Shown piece by piece: positions 1-10,783 of a stretch of DNA of 64,000 nt; positions within the stretch are counted from its first letter, which is position 1, and every line of letters starts with the position of its first letter. Both the position numbers and the translations under genes were made by a program. The stretch is from Parascardovia denticolens DSM 10105 = JCM 12538. Lineage in GTDB: Bacteria; Actinomycetota; Actinomycetes; Actinomycetales; Bifidobacteriaceae. Location of the stretch: positions 1,054,001-1,118,000 of the forward strand of contig NZ_AP012333.1 in the NCBI RefSeq assembly GCF_001042675.1, read 5' to 3'. The notes under the pieces were generated by a model. The model worked only from the letters and a program-made list of their open reading frames with translations, had not been told where the DNA came from and made no database searches.

Positions 1-851
1 ACGTTGGCCGCATGCAGGGAATCCTCCGACCAGATAGGGGCCGTGCATCCTTCCACGTAATGCACATAGGAGCCTTCATCAGCGATGATCAGGGTCCGCT
101 CGAACTGGCCCATGGCCGGCGTATTGATGCGGAAATAAGCCTGCAGGGGGATGTCCACATGGACCCCTTTGGGCACGTAGACGAAGGAGCCGCCGGACCA
201 GGCCGCCGTATTCAAGGCAGCGAACTTGTTATCGTCCGGAGGGATGACCGTGGCGAAATACTTCTTGACGAGGTCGGGATAATCGCGGACGGCCGTGTCG
301 GTATCGACGAAGATGACCCCTTGCTTCTTCAGGTCTTCCCGGATCGAGTTGTAAATGACCTCGGATTCGTACTGGGCGGCCACACCGGAGACCAGACGCT
401 TCTTCTCGGCTCCCGGGATCCCCAGACGGTCGTAAGTGTTGCGGATATCGGTGGGAAGCTCATCCCATGACTTGGCCTGCTTATCGATCGGCTTGACGTA
501 ATACTTGAAGTCATCCGCATGAAAGCCGCTCAGGTCCACCCCCCAAGTGGGCATGGGCTTCTCCAGGAAGGCCTGATAACCCCGCAGGCGGTAGTCCAAC
601 ATCCACTGGGGCTCCCCCTTGTCCGCGGAGATGTCCCTGACGACCTGTTCGTCGATGCCTTTCTTGGCCGCTTCGCCGGCGACGTCGGAATCATGCCATC
701 CGTAGTTGTATTCGCCGAATTGGGCGATGATGTCGTCGTCCTGTTTAAGTTTTTCCTCGTTGACCCTTTCGCGGTCGGCCACATAGCGGCTCATCTCCAC
801 GTCGGATGAGTCGGGCTGGAGCTTCTCGGTTCGTTCCACGAAACCTCCCAT
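1..851 (-). CDS. sufB: Fe-S cluster assembly scaffold SufB (5' part, runs off the window)
   Basis: SufB forms the SufBCD scaffold that assembles and transfers iron-sulfur clusters in the cytoplasm. Reading the minus strand from the ATG at 851 gives about 283 uninterrupted codons that continue past base 1, so roughly the N-terminal 60% of a usual 470-500 residue SufB is visible. Recognisable SufB stretches include FGEYNYGWHD, EPQWMLDYRLRG, PTWGVDLSGF and the beta-helix segment GSFVYVPKGV followed by DEGSYVHYVEGC. The start is supported by a GGGAGG about 10 bases upstream. The other suf genes would lie to the left of the window. The following gene on the same strand upstream, pyrG, ends with its own terminator, so sufB is probably transcribed separately. 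Confidence 0.96.
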   Translation of the reverse strand, partial: MGGFVERTEKLQPDSSDVEMSRYVADRERVNEEKLKQDDDIIAQFGEYNYGWHDSDVAGEAAKKGIDEQVVRDISADKGEPQWMLDYRLRGYQAFLEKPMPTWGVDLSGFHADDFKYYVKPIDKQAKSWDELPTDIRNTYDRLGIPGAEKKRLVSGVAAQYESEVIYNSIREDLKKQGVIFVDTDTAVRDYPDLVKKYFATVIPPDDNKFAALNTAAWSGGSFVYVPKGVHVDIPLQAYFRINTPAMGQFERTLIIADEGSYVHYVEGCTAPIWSEDSLHAAN

Positions 852-953
852 AGTTTTGTACCCTCCCATCCTAAACCAGAGGGCTTTCAAAGGGAAGAGC
901 CATTGTGTCAGATTTCTCACAAAGACTAGAAGAAGAAAGTCCATGGACAAGGG

Positions 954-986
954 AAAAGGCACCGGCCAGAAAACTGGCTCAGTGCC
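954..986 (-). terminator. Rho-independent terminator after pyrG
   Basis: On the minus strand a GGCAC/GTGCC outer stem and a GCCAG/CTGGC inner stem close a short T-rich loop and are followed by TTTT. It lies about 50 bases past the pyrG stop codon and before sufB, so it should separate the two transcripts. Confidence 0.75.
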
Positions 987-1037
987 TGTGCTCCCGATTG
1001 AATACTAATGGAATGGGATTCCGGTTGAATCCGAATC

Positions 1038-2750
<1,713 letters not shown>

Positions 2751-2762
2751 TTATCTATGACG

Positions 2763-3842
2763 TCAGGAGAGGCAGCACGCCTGGGTGTCGGCCTGCGGCG
2801 GAAAGGCGGCCAGGACCCGGCCCCACAAGTCATCCTGGGCCTTGTCCGGCCCGTCGCTTTCCGCCAGAATCCCCAAAAGACGGAACTTGTCTTGGAAGAG
2901 CTGGCCCCAGTCCAAGTCAGGCAGACAAGAGGCAGGGCTGGGGCATAAAAGGAAAGGCAGACCGGGCATGCGCTGGCGGATGAAGGCCATCCCCGCCTGG
3001 CACAGGTCCTGATCCCCGACGAAAAGGCAGAAATCCGCTTCTCTGGCTGGATCCAAGCAGGAGGACGCCAACCCCTGTTGGGAGGAAAGCAGGCTGGCCT
3101 CGATCACCTCGTAACCCTTGCGGCGCAGGATCCCTCGGGCCTTGTCGCTATCAGCCTGAGCGGCGAGGGTATGGACCAGCAAGACCTTCCTACCGTGAGG
3201 ATCGGCGGAAGACAAGGTCTGAGGCAGGTGCATGAAGACCCGCCTTCCCATCACCAGGTAGGACCGGCCTTTGAGAAAAGGCAGAACGGCCGTCTTCTCC
3301 TCCAGGGCGTCCAGAACGGTGAGGGCCGTCCCCTGCGGCGTCTTCCCCCTGACGGAGACGATGACCGTCGCCGCCTGGAGGAACTGATCCTTCCGCTCCC
3401 GGTAAAGACGCAGCCAATCTCCCCGGCTATCCTCCCCCAACACCGGTCTGGTCTCCTGCCGACGGGTGGCCTGTTCGATGGCGTCATCCACATCGGTATC
3501 CAAATAGACCACCTGTCCCCCACATCGGGCGAAATCCTGAAGAAGCCGGCGGGAGTCCTCATTCGTGACCGATCCGCCGCCCAAAGAGAGCACTTGGGAT
3601 TGGGGTGAGTCCCACATCCGTCCGATCAGCCCGGCGATGACCTCGTGTTCCATCCGCCGGAAAGCCGGTTCCCCCAGAACCGTGAAGGCCCGTGCCGTGG
3701 TGGTTCCTTCGTGTTTGGCGATTTCCTTGTCGCTGTCGGCGAAAAAGGCCTGCAGGTATTTGGATACTTCCCATCCGATCCGGCTTTTACCGGCGCCGGG
3801 CATGCCGATGAAGACGATTCTTTTCGTCTTGTTCGCAGTCAT
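2763..3842 (-). CDS. aroK: Shikimate kinase with truncated, degenerate 3-dehydroquinate synthase tail
   Basis: Residues 1 to about 180 form a shikimate kinase with all the usual sites: P-loop GMPGAGKS (13-20), DSD (36-38), FRRMEHE (61-67), GGG (88-90), TRPVLGED and the YRERKDQF arginine. It should phosphorylate shikimate. Residues about 195-359 resemble the first half of 3-dehydroquinate synthase: a YLVMG strand, KVLLVHT, ILRRKGYEV, then DFCLFVGDQD where the enzyme normally has the glycine-rich GGG(A/V)xxDL loop, then GLPFLLCPS. The glycine loop and the whole metal-binding C-terminal half are missing, so the tail cannot be an active synthase. AroK-AroB fusions are known in bifidobacteria; this appears to be a decayed one. 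A GGAGAT lies upstream of the ATG. aroC, aroE and aroQ are absent nearby. Confidence 0.87.
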   Translation of the reverse strand: MTANKTKRIVFIGMPGAGKSRIGWEVSKYLQAFFADSDKEIAKHEGTTTARAFTVLGEPAFRRMEHEVIAGLIGRMWDSPQSQVLSLGGGSVTNEDSRRLLQDFARCGGQVVYLDTDVDDAIEQATRRQETRPVLGEDSRGDWLRLYRERKDQFLQAATVIVSVRGKTPQGTALTVLDALEEKTAVLPFLKGRSYLVMGRRVFMHLPQTLSSADPHGRKVLLVHTLAAQADSDKARGILRRKGYEVIEASLLSSQQGLASSCLDPAREADFCLFVGDQDLCQAGMAFIRQRMPGLPFLLCPSPASCLPDLDWGQLFQDKFRLLGILAESDGPDKAQDDLWGRVLAAFPPQADTQACCLS

Positions 3843-4405
3843 CGCATCATCTCCAGCCTGGGGGAATCCGTCTTCGTCGTTCCGAAGGCCTCATCATACT
3901 CCTGCTTATCGAGGAACCCCACCTATCCCCCGCCTAGCCCGCCTATCCCTGGCCTATGCCTCCACCTGCACCTTGGTCTATTGCCTTGGCCTACGCCTCG
4001 TCACCTCTCCCTCCGATGAAGGCGGGGTTGAAAGCGACGACGCCTGGCTGCACGGTATCCCTTTGTTCGTACCGGGTGAATCAATCATCGATCGCCACCC
4101 GCGCGACCGGCTGATAAGTACGGCGCGAAAACATGTCAATAATTGTAAAATCAAAATTCTGCTCTTACGCTTTCCGACCTTACCTCCCCCATAATCATGG
4201 TAAAATCCGGCTGTCATACCCACGGCATCAACCGATTCGCCTTCGCGGAAAAAATAAACCATCAGCGCGCAGCCTCCTTGTGAGGATGATTTTTTCATAT
4301 GCCTGCCTTCCAATCCCATAACGGCAAAAAGTTCGACATCCGCCACAGCATGCAAAGGCTCTGTGATATATCGGGATATATCACAAGAAAGGTATATTGA
4401 ACCTT
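3843..4405. other. 563-base intergenic region between divergent genes
   Basis: No credible gene was found here. The left part (about 3900-3975) is a C-rich run of short imperfect repeats built on GCCTATCCC / GCCTGCACC-like words. The right part becomes AT-rich and holds a 24-base palindrome next to the prepilin-peptidase-like gene. In many actinobacteria aroC lies at this point in the gene order, but I could not recognise a remnant of it in any frame. Confidence 0.6.
4362..4385. promoter_or_regulatory. Perfect palindrome, operator-like
   Basis: Two 11-base arms, TGTGATATATC and GATATATCACA, are separated by GG. The dyad is perfect and ends about 20 bases before the start codon of the prepilin-peptidase-like gene, a usual position for a dimeric repressor site. 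No U-run follows, so it is not a terminator. The cognate regulator is unknown. Confidence 0.6.
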
Positions 4406-4981
4406 ATGACCACTTTTTTCTCCCTCCTCACCCTGCCTTATCTGGTGACGGGAATCGTCCTGTCCATTTCCGATATCAAAGCCCGGACCGTCCCCCGGAT
4501 CGTCGTCATCATCGGTTATCTGTCCCAGTTGGCGATTTTCCTGGCTTACGCCTTGGAATTCTCTCATTTGCGTTCCATGGCGGTCTCGCCGGCGGCGAGT
4601 GAAAGTGGAAAAGCGGGAAGCCCGGCCGTCCAATCCTCCCTGGTCCAACTGGCCCGGCAAGTCCCGGCCCCATGGCCCCAAGTGGGGACGGCCGTGGCCA
4701 TATCGGCGATCTGCGCCTTGCTCATGTATGGGATGTCGAAAATCAAACCGGGCGCCCTGGGCCTGGGGGATGCTTCCGCCACCTTCGTCCTCACCTTGTC
4801 GGTCGGATGGTTCTCCTGGATGGCCATGCTTTATTGGTGGATCGCCGTCGGCCTCATCGGCCTCATCTATCTGGGAGTCATGAAGGCGAGGAAGGCTCCA
4901 GCCTCCGTCGCCTTCCCCTTCGTCCCCGTTCTGACCGCGGCGACGGTCGTCGTCATCCTTCTGCGGGCGTTCGGCCTGTGA
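4406..4981 (+). CDS. Prepilin peptidase-like membrane protein (A24 family)
   Basis: An integral membrane aspartyl protease-like protein of about 191 residues. Two aspartates typical of the A24 family are visible: SDIKARTVP after the first membrane segment and the GxGD motif in GALGLGDAS. About five to six hydrophobic segments are present. It lacks the N-terminal methylase domain of full PilD and so resembles the short TadV/CpaA type. A substrate cannot be named because no pilin or Tad/Flp genes lie in this window. The start is ambiguous: ATG at 4406 has AAAGG 13 bases upstream, while an in-frame TTG at 4397 has it 4 bases upstream. A similar gene sits in the aro cluster of many actinobacteria, but here it is on the strand opposite to mltG and aroK. 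Confidence 0.75.
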   Translation: MTTFFSLLTLPYLVTGIVLSISDIKARTVPRIVVIIGYLSQLAIFLAYALEFSHLRSMAVSPAASESGKAGSPAVQSSLVQLARQVPAPWPQVGTAVAISAICALLMYGMSKIKPGALGLGDASATFVLTLSVGWFSWMAMLYWWIAVGLIGLIYLGVMKARKAPASVAFPFVPVLTAATVVVILLRAFGL

Positions 4982-5022
4982 CCGGACCTACAAGGAATTC
5001 AGCGGGTCTCAGCGTAACCCGC

Positions 5023-6339
5023 TCATCGTGAGGAAGAGGAAGTGGACTGGGGATGGGATTCCAACCAATCCTGGAGTTCCTGGGAATACTTGGCGAATTC
5101 ATCCTTGTCGGCGGTGAACTTGGTCTCCCCCGTATCCAGGTTGACGGTGACGAAATAAAGCAGATCCCCCTTCGCCGGATTCATGGCCGCTTTCAGGGCT
5201 TCATCCCCAGGGCTCCCGATGGGGGTGGGAGGCAGGCCCTGGTGGATGCGTGAGTTATAAGGGTTGGAAGCGTCTTTGAGCTGGGCGGCCGTCAGATCGG
5301 TCCCCTTTTCGTTGAAGCCGTAGGCGTTGATGGCATCCATTCCCAAAGTCATCTTCTTGGCCAAACGGTTGTTGATGACCTCGACCACCTGGCTGTAATA
5401 CTCGGACCTATCGGCCTCGGCTTCCGCTATGGAAGCCTTCTTCAGGATGACCTCCCGTTCGGACCCCGTAGGAACCCCGAGTTTGTCCAGATGCTTGATG
5501 CGGGCGGTGACCAAAGTCTTCAGAATCTCGGTCGCGCTGGAAGCGTTCCTGATATCGTAGGTCCCCGGCTGCAGCCAGCCTTCGAAGCTTCCCCCCGCTT
5601 CCTCAGGAAGGAGCCCTTCCCCGTCGGATTTCAGGGCCTTCTGGAAGTCCTCCTTGCTCAAGGAGCTGGCCGCCGCGGCCTTGGTCGCCACATCCGAGAT
5701 CCGATCCCCGGCGACGATGTTCAATATCGCCTTGGCCCTGGATGGGTCGGCGAGGATGGTTGCCGCGTCGGAAGCCTTCATCTCCTTCTTCAGGTCGAAG
5801 GTCCCCGGTTGCACGGTTTTGTTGGTCCCGATGGAGGACATGGCGTTATCGAAGGCGCAGGAGGTCTTGACGATACCGGCTTTGGTCAGTTTCTGGCCCA
5901 CTTGGCTGGATGATTCCCCGGGGGCCACAGTGAAAGCGGTCGAGGCCCCTCCCGGCCCGCTGAAATCCGAGCAGTCGCGCACCGGACTCGCCTCGGGAGC
6001 CGTTTGCCGGGCTTTGAGGATGCCCCGAGCGATCACGCTGCCGGTGAAAGCTACCGCGGCCACAAGAAGCAAGGCTATAAGGACGGTGAAAAAACGACGG
6101 ATGGCCTTTTTCTTTCTCCTCTTCGCTCCTTCCCCCCTTGCCATGGCCCTGGCCTCGCCTTTGCGCAAGGCGTGTTCGGCTTTCCTCCTGCGGTGAGGAG
6201 GCAAGGGTGGCTGCGAAGGGTCAGCCGGAGAAGGATCGGCCGGTTCGCGGTCGCCCCCTGCTGAGGGATCCGATCCCGCCGCGGAAGAGAAAAACTCTTC
6301 CAGATCATCGGGATCGTTCACCTTATCGGTATCGGACAC
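5023..6339 (-). CDS. mltG: Endolytic murein transglycosylase MltG (YceG-like)
   Basis: Membrane-anchored lytic transglycosylase that cuts nascent peptidoglycan strands and limits glycan length. The 438-residue protein has a long acidic then basic cytoplasmic N terminus, one membrane segment at about 83-106 and an extracellular YceG domain. The catalytic glutamate corresponds to E306 in ASIAEAEA (ASIVEKE in the E. coli protein). Further family landmarks are INNRLAKKM, NPYNSRIHQGLPPTPIGSPG and AAMNPAKGDLLYFV. The start is GTG at 6339 with AGGAGG four bases upstream. It lies downstream of alaS and ruvX on the same strand, the order common in actinobacteria. The C terminus ends in a serine-rich tail. 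Confidence 0.94.
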   Translation of the reverse strand: MSDTDKVNDPDDLEEFFSSAAGSDPSAGGDREPADPSPADPSQPPLPPHRRRKAEHALRKGEARAMARGEGAKRRKKKAIRRFFTVLIALLLVAAVAFTGSVIARGILKARQTAPEASPVRDCSDFSGPGGASTAFTVAPGESSSQVGQKLTKAGIVKTSCAFDNAMSSIGTNKTVQPGTFDLKKEMKASDAATILADPSRAKAILNIVAGDRISDVATKAAAASSLSKEDFQKALKSDGEGLLPEEAGGSFEGWLQPGTYDIRNASSATEILKTLVTARIKHLDKLGVPTGSEREVILKKASIAEAEADRSEYYSQVVEVINNRLAKKMTLGMDAINAYGFNEKGTDLTAAQLKDASNPYNSRIHQGLPPTPIGSPGDEALKAAMNPAKGDLLYFVTVNLDTGETKFTADKDEFAKYSQELQDWLESHPQSTSSSSR

Positions 6340-6487
6340 AAAACCTCCTGGGCGATATCCTGGTCATCGAAGTGATGATGCACGACAATAAGTGTACACT
6401 TGGGTCTGGCGAGTTTCGCCATGATCTTACGAAAGCTGGGACAGACTATCATTTAAGGCTGCCAACTACGACAATCATCTATGGCGA

Positions 6488-7018
6488 TTATCTGTTGCTA
6501 TGGCGGTCATCCAAGGCGGCCTGCAGGATGAGGACGGCGGATTGCTGATCGACCAGGGGCCGATGCCGGCGGCTTCCGATACCCGCATCCATTAACTGGC
6601 TATGGGCCCGGACCGTGGTCATCCGTTCATCCTTCAATTCCAGGCTCACACCCTGAATCTGGTATAGGGCCAACCTTTTTTCCAAGGCGAGACTGAACCG
6701 CCGCGCCTTTTTCGCGGACTTTCCCTCCGTCCCATCCAATTGGAGAGGATAACCGATGACCACATGGGACACCTGATGATCATCGATGAGGTCCGTGATC
6801 TCATCGATGGCTTGGAAATAATCCCCGGCGACCCTGATGTTCCCTTCGGGATGGGCGAAGGTGAGCTCCGGATCGGAGATGGCTACGCCCACGCGGGCGT
6901 TGCCCAAGTCCAGCCCCAGCCAGACCGACCGGGAAGGGCGGTCGGCCTGAGGGTGGGAGGATTCGTCCGAGCCCTTGCTTGAGCCCTCCGCATCCAAGTC
7001 AGGAAAAGAAGTGTTCAT
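6488..7018 (-). CDS. ruvX: Putative pre-16S rRNA nuclease / Holliday junction resolvase-like YqgF
   Basis: RNase H-fold protein of the YqgF family, implicated in trimming the 5' end of 16S rRNA precursor. The 176 residues show the first acidic strand in GLDLGNARVGVA, the second motif VIGYPLQLDG and the third region DERMTTVRA followed by DQQSAVLILQAALD. A 30-residue polar N-terminal extension precedes the domain. It starts 14 bases after the alaS stop and precedes mltG by about 150 bases, so alaS-ruvX is probably one transcript. No strong ribosome site precedes the ATG, consistent with translation following on from alaS. Confidence 0.93.
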   Translation of the reverse strand: MNTSFPDLDAEGSSKGSDESSHPQADRPSRSVWLGLDLGNARVGVAISDPELTFAHPEGNIRVAGDYFQAIDEITDLIDDHQVSHVVIGYPLQLDGTEGKSAKKARRFSLALEKRLALYQIQGVSLELKDERMTTVRAHSQLMDAGIGSRRHRPLVDQQSAVLILQAALDDRHSNR

Positions 7019-7031
7019 CGGAAGCCGGGCG

Positions 7032-9743
7032 CTAACTGAGAGCCGCTTGGGCCTGATCGCCGACGATTTTCAAGGCCGCATCCAGCCGGGAGGCGTCCTG
7101 GCCACCGCCTTGGGCGAAATCGGGCTTGCCGCCGCCACCACCGCCCAAGACCTGGAAAGCGGAGCGGACCAGGTCCCCGGCCTTGATGCCGGCCTTGCGG
7201 GCGGCCTCGTTCGTGGCCACGAAGATGACCGGCTTCCCTGTCTCGCTGCTGACGCCGGCCAGACAGACCACAGCCGCCTTGTCCTCTCCCAGCTGGGCCC
7301 GGGTGTCCGTCACCGCCTTACGCAAGGCTTCGGCGGAACCGAAGGACCCCACGTTGCGGATGGCCAGCAGGAGGTCGGCATCCGGGGACCCGCTCTTGGC
7401 CTGGTCCACCAGAGCCGGGATCATGGCCGAAATCTGCCGCTCATAGATGGAAGCCAGCTTGGCCTGGGCTTCTTTCAGGCTCTCTTCCAAGCCCAAGACC
7501 CTGGTCTCCACCTCATCGGCCCGGGCGTTAAGGCCATTGGCCAGACGGTTGATCACCTGGTGCTGACGGTGGTTGTACTCGTAGGACTTGGCCCCGACCA
7601 GAGCCTCGATCCGGCGCAGGCCGGTCCCCACGGAGGATTCGGAGATGAGGGTGAAGGAACCGATGGTGCCGGTCCGGGAGGCATGCGTGCCTCCGCACAG
7701 CTCCCGGCTCCAGCCGTCATTGCCGATGGTGACCACGCGCACGATGTCGCCGTATTTGTCGCCGAACAGGTGCATGGCCCCCAGTTCCAAGGCGTCATCG
7801 ATCGGCATGTTCTTCCAGGAGACCTCCAGATCGTCGCGGATGCGGGCGTTGACCCGGGCTTCGATCTGCCCCAGCTGATCCTGGGTCAAGGCCTTGGACC
7901 AGTGGAAGTCGAACCGGAGACGATCGGGATCGACCACGGATCCGGACTGGGTCGCCTTCTCCCCCAGGACTTCGCGCACGACCTTATGAAGGACGTGGGT
8001 GGCGGTATGGGCGTGGGTCATGCCGATGCGGCGGTCCACATCGATGGATGAGGAGACCTGGTCTCCCACCGTGAGGCTGCCTTCGGTCAGACGGCAATGT
8101 TGCACGTATAGGTCTTTGACCGGCTTCTGCACGTCATCCACTTCCAGGACGGCCCCTTGGTCGCTTTCGATCTCGCCGTAGTCGGCCATCTGGCCTCCCT
8201 GCTCGGCGTAGAAAGGAGTGCGGTCCAGGATAACTTCCACCGTGGCCGGGGCCGAAGCGGACCGGACCGAACCGGTTTCCTCGTCGATGATGGCGAGGAC
8301 CGTCCCGCGGCTGGAGAATTCCTTGTAACCGGTGAATTCGATGGGCTTGGCCAGGGCTTTCTTGGCGTCGTCGTAGACGCTCAGGTCCACGTTATGCCTC
8401 TTTTTCAAAGCGTCGGCCCGGGCGCGCTGTTTCTGTTCGGCCATGAGCTCGCGGAAGCTCCGGTCATCCACTCCCACGCCCTGTTCCCGGGCAATTTCGG
8501 TGGTCAGTTCGATGGGGAAACCATAAGTATCGTGAAGGGTGAAGGCCTCCTTGCCGGATACGACCGGCTGTTCCTGGCCCTTTTCGGAAGCGTCCTTCTT
8601 GGCTTGGGAAATGGCCACGTCCAAGATGGTGGACCCCTGGTCCAAGGTGCGACGGAAGGCGGCTTCCTCGCCGAAAGCGGTCTCGCTGACTTCGGCGAAG
8701 GAAGATTCCAGCTCAGGGTAGCTGAGCTTCATCTGGGCTTCCGAGACAGGCAGCAGATGGGGGAAGACCTCCTGCTCCACGCCCAGCATCTTCATGGCCC
8801 GGATGGAGCGGCGGATCAGGCGGCGCAGCACATAGCCACGACCTTCGTTGCTAGGCCGGACCCCGTCGCCCATGATCATGAGGGCGGAACGGACATGGTC
8901 GGCCACCACGCGGAAGCGGACGTCATCCTCGGGGTCGTCCCCATATTTGCGGCCGGAGAGCCTTTCCGCCTCTTCGATCACGGGGAAGATCTCATCGGTC
9001 TCGTAGATGTTCTGCTTGCCTTGGAGCAGATAAGCCACGCGTTCCAGTCCCATGCCGGTGTCTATGTTCTTGTTGGCCAGTTCGCCCACGATGTGCAGGT
9101 TGGTCTTGGATTTGACGTTGTCGACTTCGAAGTTCTCGAAAACCAGGTCCCAGATTTCGATGTAGCGGCTTTCGGAGGCGATGGGGCCTCCGTCCGGGCC
9201 GTATTCAGGGCCGCGGTCCACATAGATTTCGGTGCAGGGACCTCCGGGGCCGGGGCCGCCGGTGGTCCAGAAGTTGTCTTCCATGCCCAAGACCTGCATA
9301 TGCTCGGGATCCATGCCTTCGGTCTTCCACAAAGACCGGGCCTCTTCGTCGTCCGTGTAGGTGGTCACCCAGAGCTTGTCTTTCTCGAAGCCGTATCCGC
9401 CCTGGTCCTGGGGGGAGGTCAGCAGGTCCCAGGCGTAATGGATGGCCTCCTTCTTGAAGTAATCCCCGATGGAGAAGTTGCCCAGCATCTGGAAGAAGGT
9501 GCCATGCCGGGTGGTCTTGCCCACTTCGTCGATGTCCAAGGTGCGCACGCACTTTTGATTGCTGGTCATCCGGCGCGAAGGCGGGGTCTGCTCGCCCAAG
9601 AGGTAAGGGATGAAGGGGACCATGCCGGCGATGGTGAAAAGCGTGGTGGGGTTGGGGGAGATCAGGGAGGCCGATGGCATGACCAGATGTCCTTGCTTCT
9701 CGAAATAGGTCACAAATCGTTTGGCGATTTCCGATGTGCGCAT
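7032..9743 (-). CDS. alaS: Alanyl-tRNA synthetase
   Basis: Class II aminoacyl-tRNA synthetase charging tRNA-Ala. The 903-residue length is typical. The catalytic domain opens with [11 protein letters not shown] and contains FTIAGMVPF, a family block around TSNQKCVRT and [10 protein letters not shown]. The editing domain carries the zinc-binding [11 protein letters not shown] and CGGTHAS motifs, and the C-terminal oligomerisation domain ends in a glycine-rich [15 protein letters not shown] segment. The ATG follows AAAGGAGACGCGC, a good ribosome site. It is the first large gene of the alaS-ruvX-mltG block. Long open frames on the opposite strand are codon-bias shadows. Confidence 0.99.
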   Translation of the reverse strand: MRTSEIAKRFVTYFEKQGHLVMPSASLISPNPTTLFTIAGMVPFIPYLLGEQTPPSRRMTSNQKCVRTLDIDEVGKTTRHGTFFQMLGNFSIGDYFKKEAIHYAWDLLTSPQDQGGYGFEKDKLWVTTYTDDEEARSLWKTEGMDPEHMQVLGMEDNFWTTGGPGPGGPCTEIYVDRGPEYGPDGGPIASESRYIEIWDLVFENFEVDNVKSKTNLHIVGELANKNIDTGMGLERVAYLLQGKQNIYETDEIFPVIEEAERLSGRKYGDDPEDDVRFRVVADHVRSALMIMGDGVRPSNEGRGYVLRRLIRRSIRAMKMLGVEQEVFPHLLPVSEAQMKLSYPELESSFAEVSETAFGEEAAFRRTLDQGSTILDVAISQAKKDASEKGQEQPVVSGKEAFTLHDTYGFPIELTTEIAREQGVGVDDRSFRELMAEQKQRARADALKKRHNVDLSVYDDAKKALAKPIEFTGYKEFSSRGTVLAIIDEETGSVRSASAPATVEVILDRTPFYAEQGGQMADYGEIESDQGAVLEVDDVQKPVKDLYVQHCRLTEGSLTVGDQVSSSIDVDRRIGMTHAHTATHVLHKVVREVLGEKATQSGSVVDPDRLRFDFHWSKALTQDQLGQIEARVNARIRDDLEVSWKNMPIDDALELGAMHLFGDKYGDIVRVVTIGNDGWSRELCGGTHASRTGTIGSFTLISESSVGTGLRRIEALVGAKSYEYNHRQHQVINRLANGLNARADEVETRVLGLEESLKEAQAKLASIYERQISAMIPALVDQAKSGSPDADLLLAIRNVGSFGSAEALRKAVTDTRAQLGEDKAAVVCLAGVSSETGKPVIFVATNEAARKAGIKAGDLVRSAFQVLGGGGGGKPDFAQGGGQDASRLDAALKIVGDQAQAALS

Positions 9744-9865
9744 GCGCGTCTCCTTTGCGGACTTACCTAAGCTGTCGCGGGCCAGCCGTCAGGGGCTGCC
9801 TCATTCACAAGGTTCGATTGTATCCCAGCCCACTGATAGTTTGCCTCCCCTTCACGGTCCCAGCG

Positions 9866-9894
9866 AAAAAAGGCCGGCCCGATGGGCCGACCTT
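9866..9894 (-). terminator. Rho-independent terminator upstream of alaS
   Basis: On the minus strand an 11-base stem (AAGGTCGGCCC with GGGCCGGCCTT, allowing one G-T pair) closes a three-base loop and runs into TTTTT. It lies just past the DUF6167-like gene and before alaS, so alaS must have its own promoter in the roughly 120-base gap. Confidence 0.85.
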
Positions 9895-9917
9895 GCCATC
9901 GAAACGGATTGGACCGC

Positions 9918-10169
9918 TTATTCGGACTTGGACTTGGCGAATTTCGCTATATAGTCTTGGTTGAGCTGACTCTCGCGGTCTTTGCGGTAAGCGTTGAAAT
10001 CATTGAAAAGACCGGACAAGGTGCGCATGGCGACATTGTCCTGGTCGGGGCCGAGGACGAATTGACGGGCCCCGTCCGGGGTATGGTCGCGCACGTAGGA
10101 GTTGGCCTTGGCCACGGTCACCACGCCTGCCGCGAAGCCCAATCCGAACCAGAAAATCCTTTTGAACAT
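9918..10169 (-). CDS. Small DUF6167-like membrane-anchored protein
   Basis: An 83-residue protein with one N-terminal hydrophobic segment (FWFGLGFAAGVVTVA) followed by a polar helical tail. Size, composition and position directly upstream of alaS match the actinobacterial DUF6167 family, whose function is unknown. It follows the DUF948 protein gene by 33 bases and has AAAGG eight bases before its ATG, so the two are likely co-transcribed. A strong terminator follows. Assignment rests on gene order and general appearance rather than a catalytic motif. Confidence 0.75.
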   Translation of the reverse strand: MFKRIFWFGLGFAAGVVTVAKANSYVRDHTPDGARQFVLGPDQDNVAMRTLSGLFNDFNAYRKDRESQLNQDYIAKFAKSKSE

Positions 10170-10202
10170 ATCATATACCTTTCGGGTCGTGAGCCAAGGA
10201 CC

Positions 10203-10607
10203 TTAATCCTGCTGCGAATCGGCGGTCTGCTTGAGGGGATCATGCTCCCCCCGCTTGGAGTTGACGAAGTCCAAGACCGTCTGCTTGGCCGCATAGAAGG
10301 CGGAAGCCACTTTGATGATGGGCTTGCCCAAGATGGAGCCGTAAAGATCCGCCAAAGCGGAGACGTTGTTGGTGGTCGTGCTCAAGGCCCCGGTCATGGA
10401 GTTGGCGTCGTCCAACGACTGATTGACCTTCTTGACCGTATCCACGCCTTCGTCCAAAGCCGGGACGGCGTGGTCCCCCGCGTCCTTGACCGTCTGGGAG
10501 ATCTGGTCGAAAAGCTTGCCCAAGCGAATCAAAGGATAAATCATGAATCCCGCCAAAATCGCAAAAGCGATCGCGGCGATGAGTCCGGCAATCTGACCAG
10601 CGTCCAT
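10203..10607 (-). CDS. DUF948-family membrane protein
   Basis: About 134 residues: an N-terminal membrane segment (IAGLIAAIAFAILAGFMIYPL) followed by a predicted amphipathic helical region with a repeated V-x-x-L pattern, typical of DUF948 proteins, whose role is unknown. An upstream in-frame ATG at 10646 would add 13 residues, but AGAGG lies five bases before the ATG at 10607 and the membrane segment starts there, so the shorter form is chosen. In actinobacteria this gene commonly sits between rpsD and the DUF6167 gene; here three unrelated genes separate it from rpsD. Confidence 0.78.
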   Translation of the reverse strand: MDAGQIAGLIAAIAFAILAGFMIYPLIRLGKLFDQISQTVKDAGDHAVPALDEGVDTVKKVNQSLDDANSMTGALSTTTNNVSALADLYGSILGKPIIKVASAFYAAKQTVLDFVNSKRGEHDPLKQTADSQQD

Positions 10608-10783
10608 AATGACCTCTTTCCATCCGGGGATCCCCGCCTCATCCACGAAGGGGCCCCTGTTTTTCCAGCGCTTGCTCTCTGGCGAATGTGATAGGTTCTA
10701 CCCTAGCATGCCTTGACTACACGCGTCGGTCGATCGTCTTCGCGGGCTTGTCCCTTCGCCGGGCGCAGGTTCGTTGAAACGCC

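Noticed and set aside
3843-4361. Remnant of chorismate synthase
   Set aside because: No frame on either strand showed a recognisable AroC motif, so only the absence is reported.
8157-9770. A 537-codon open frame on the + strand opposite alaS
   Set aside because: It is the codon-bias shadow of alaS: no ribosome site, low-complexity Gly/Val/His-rich product and no recognisable domain.
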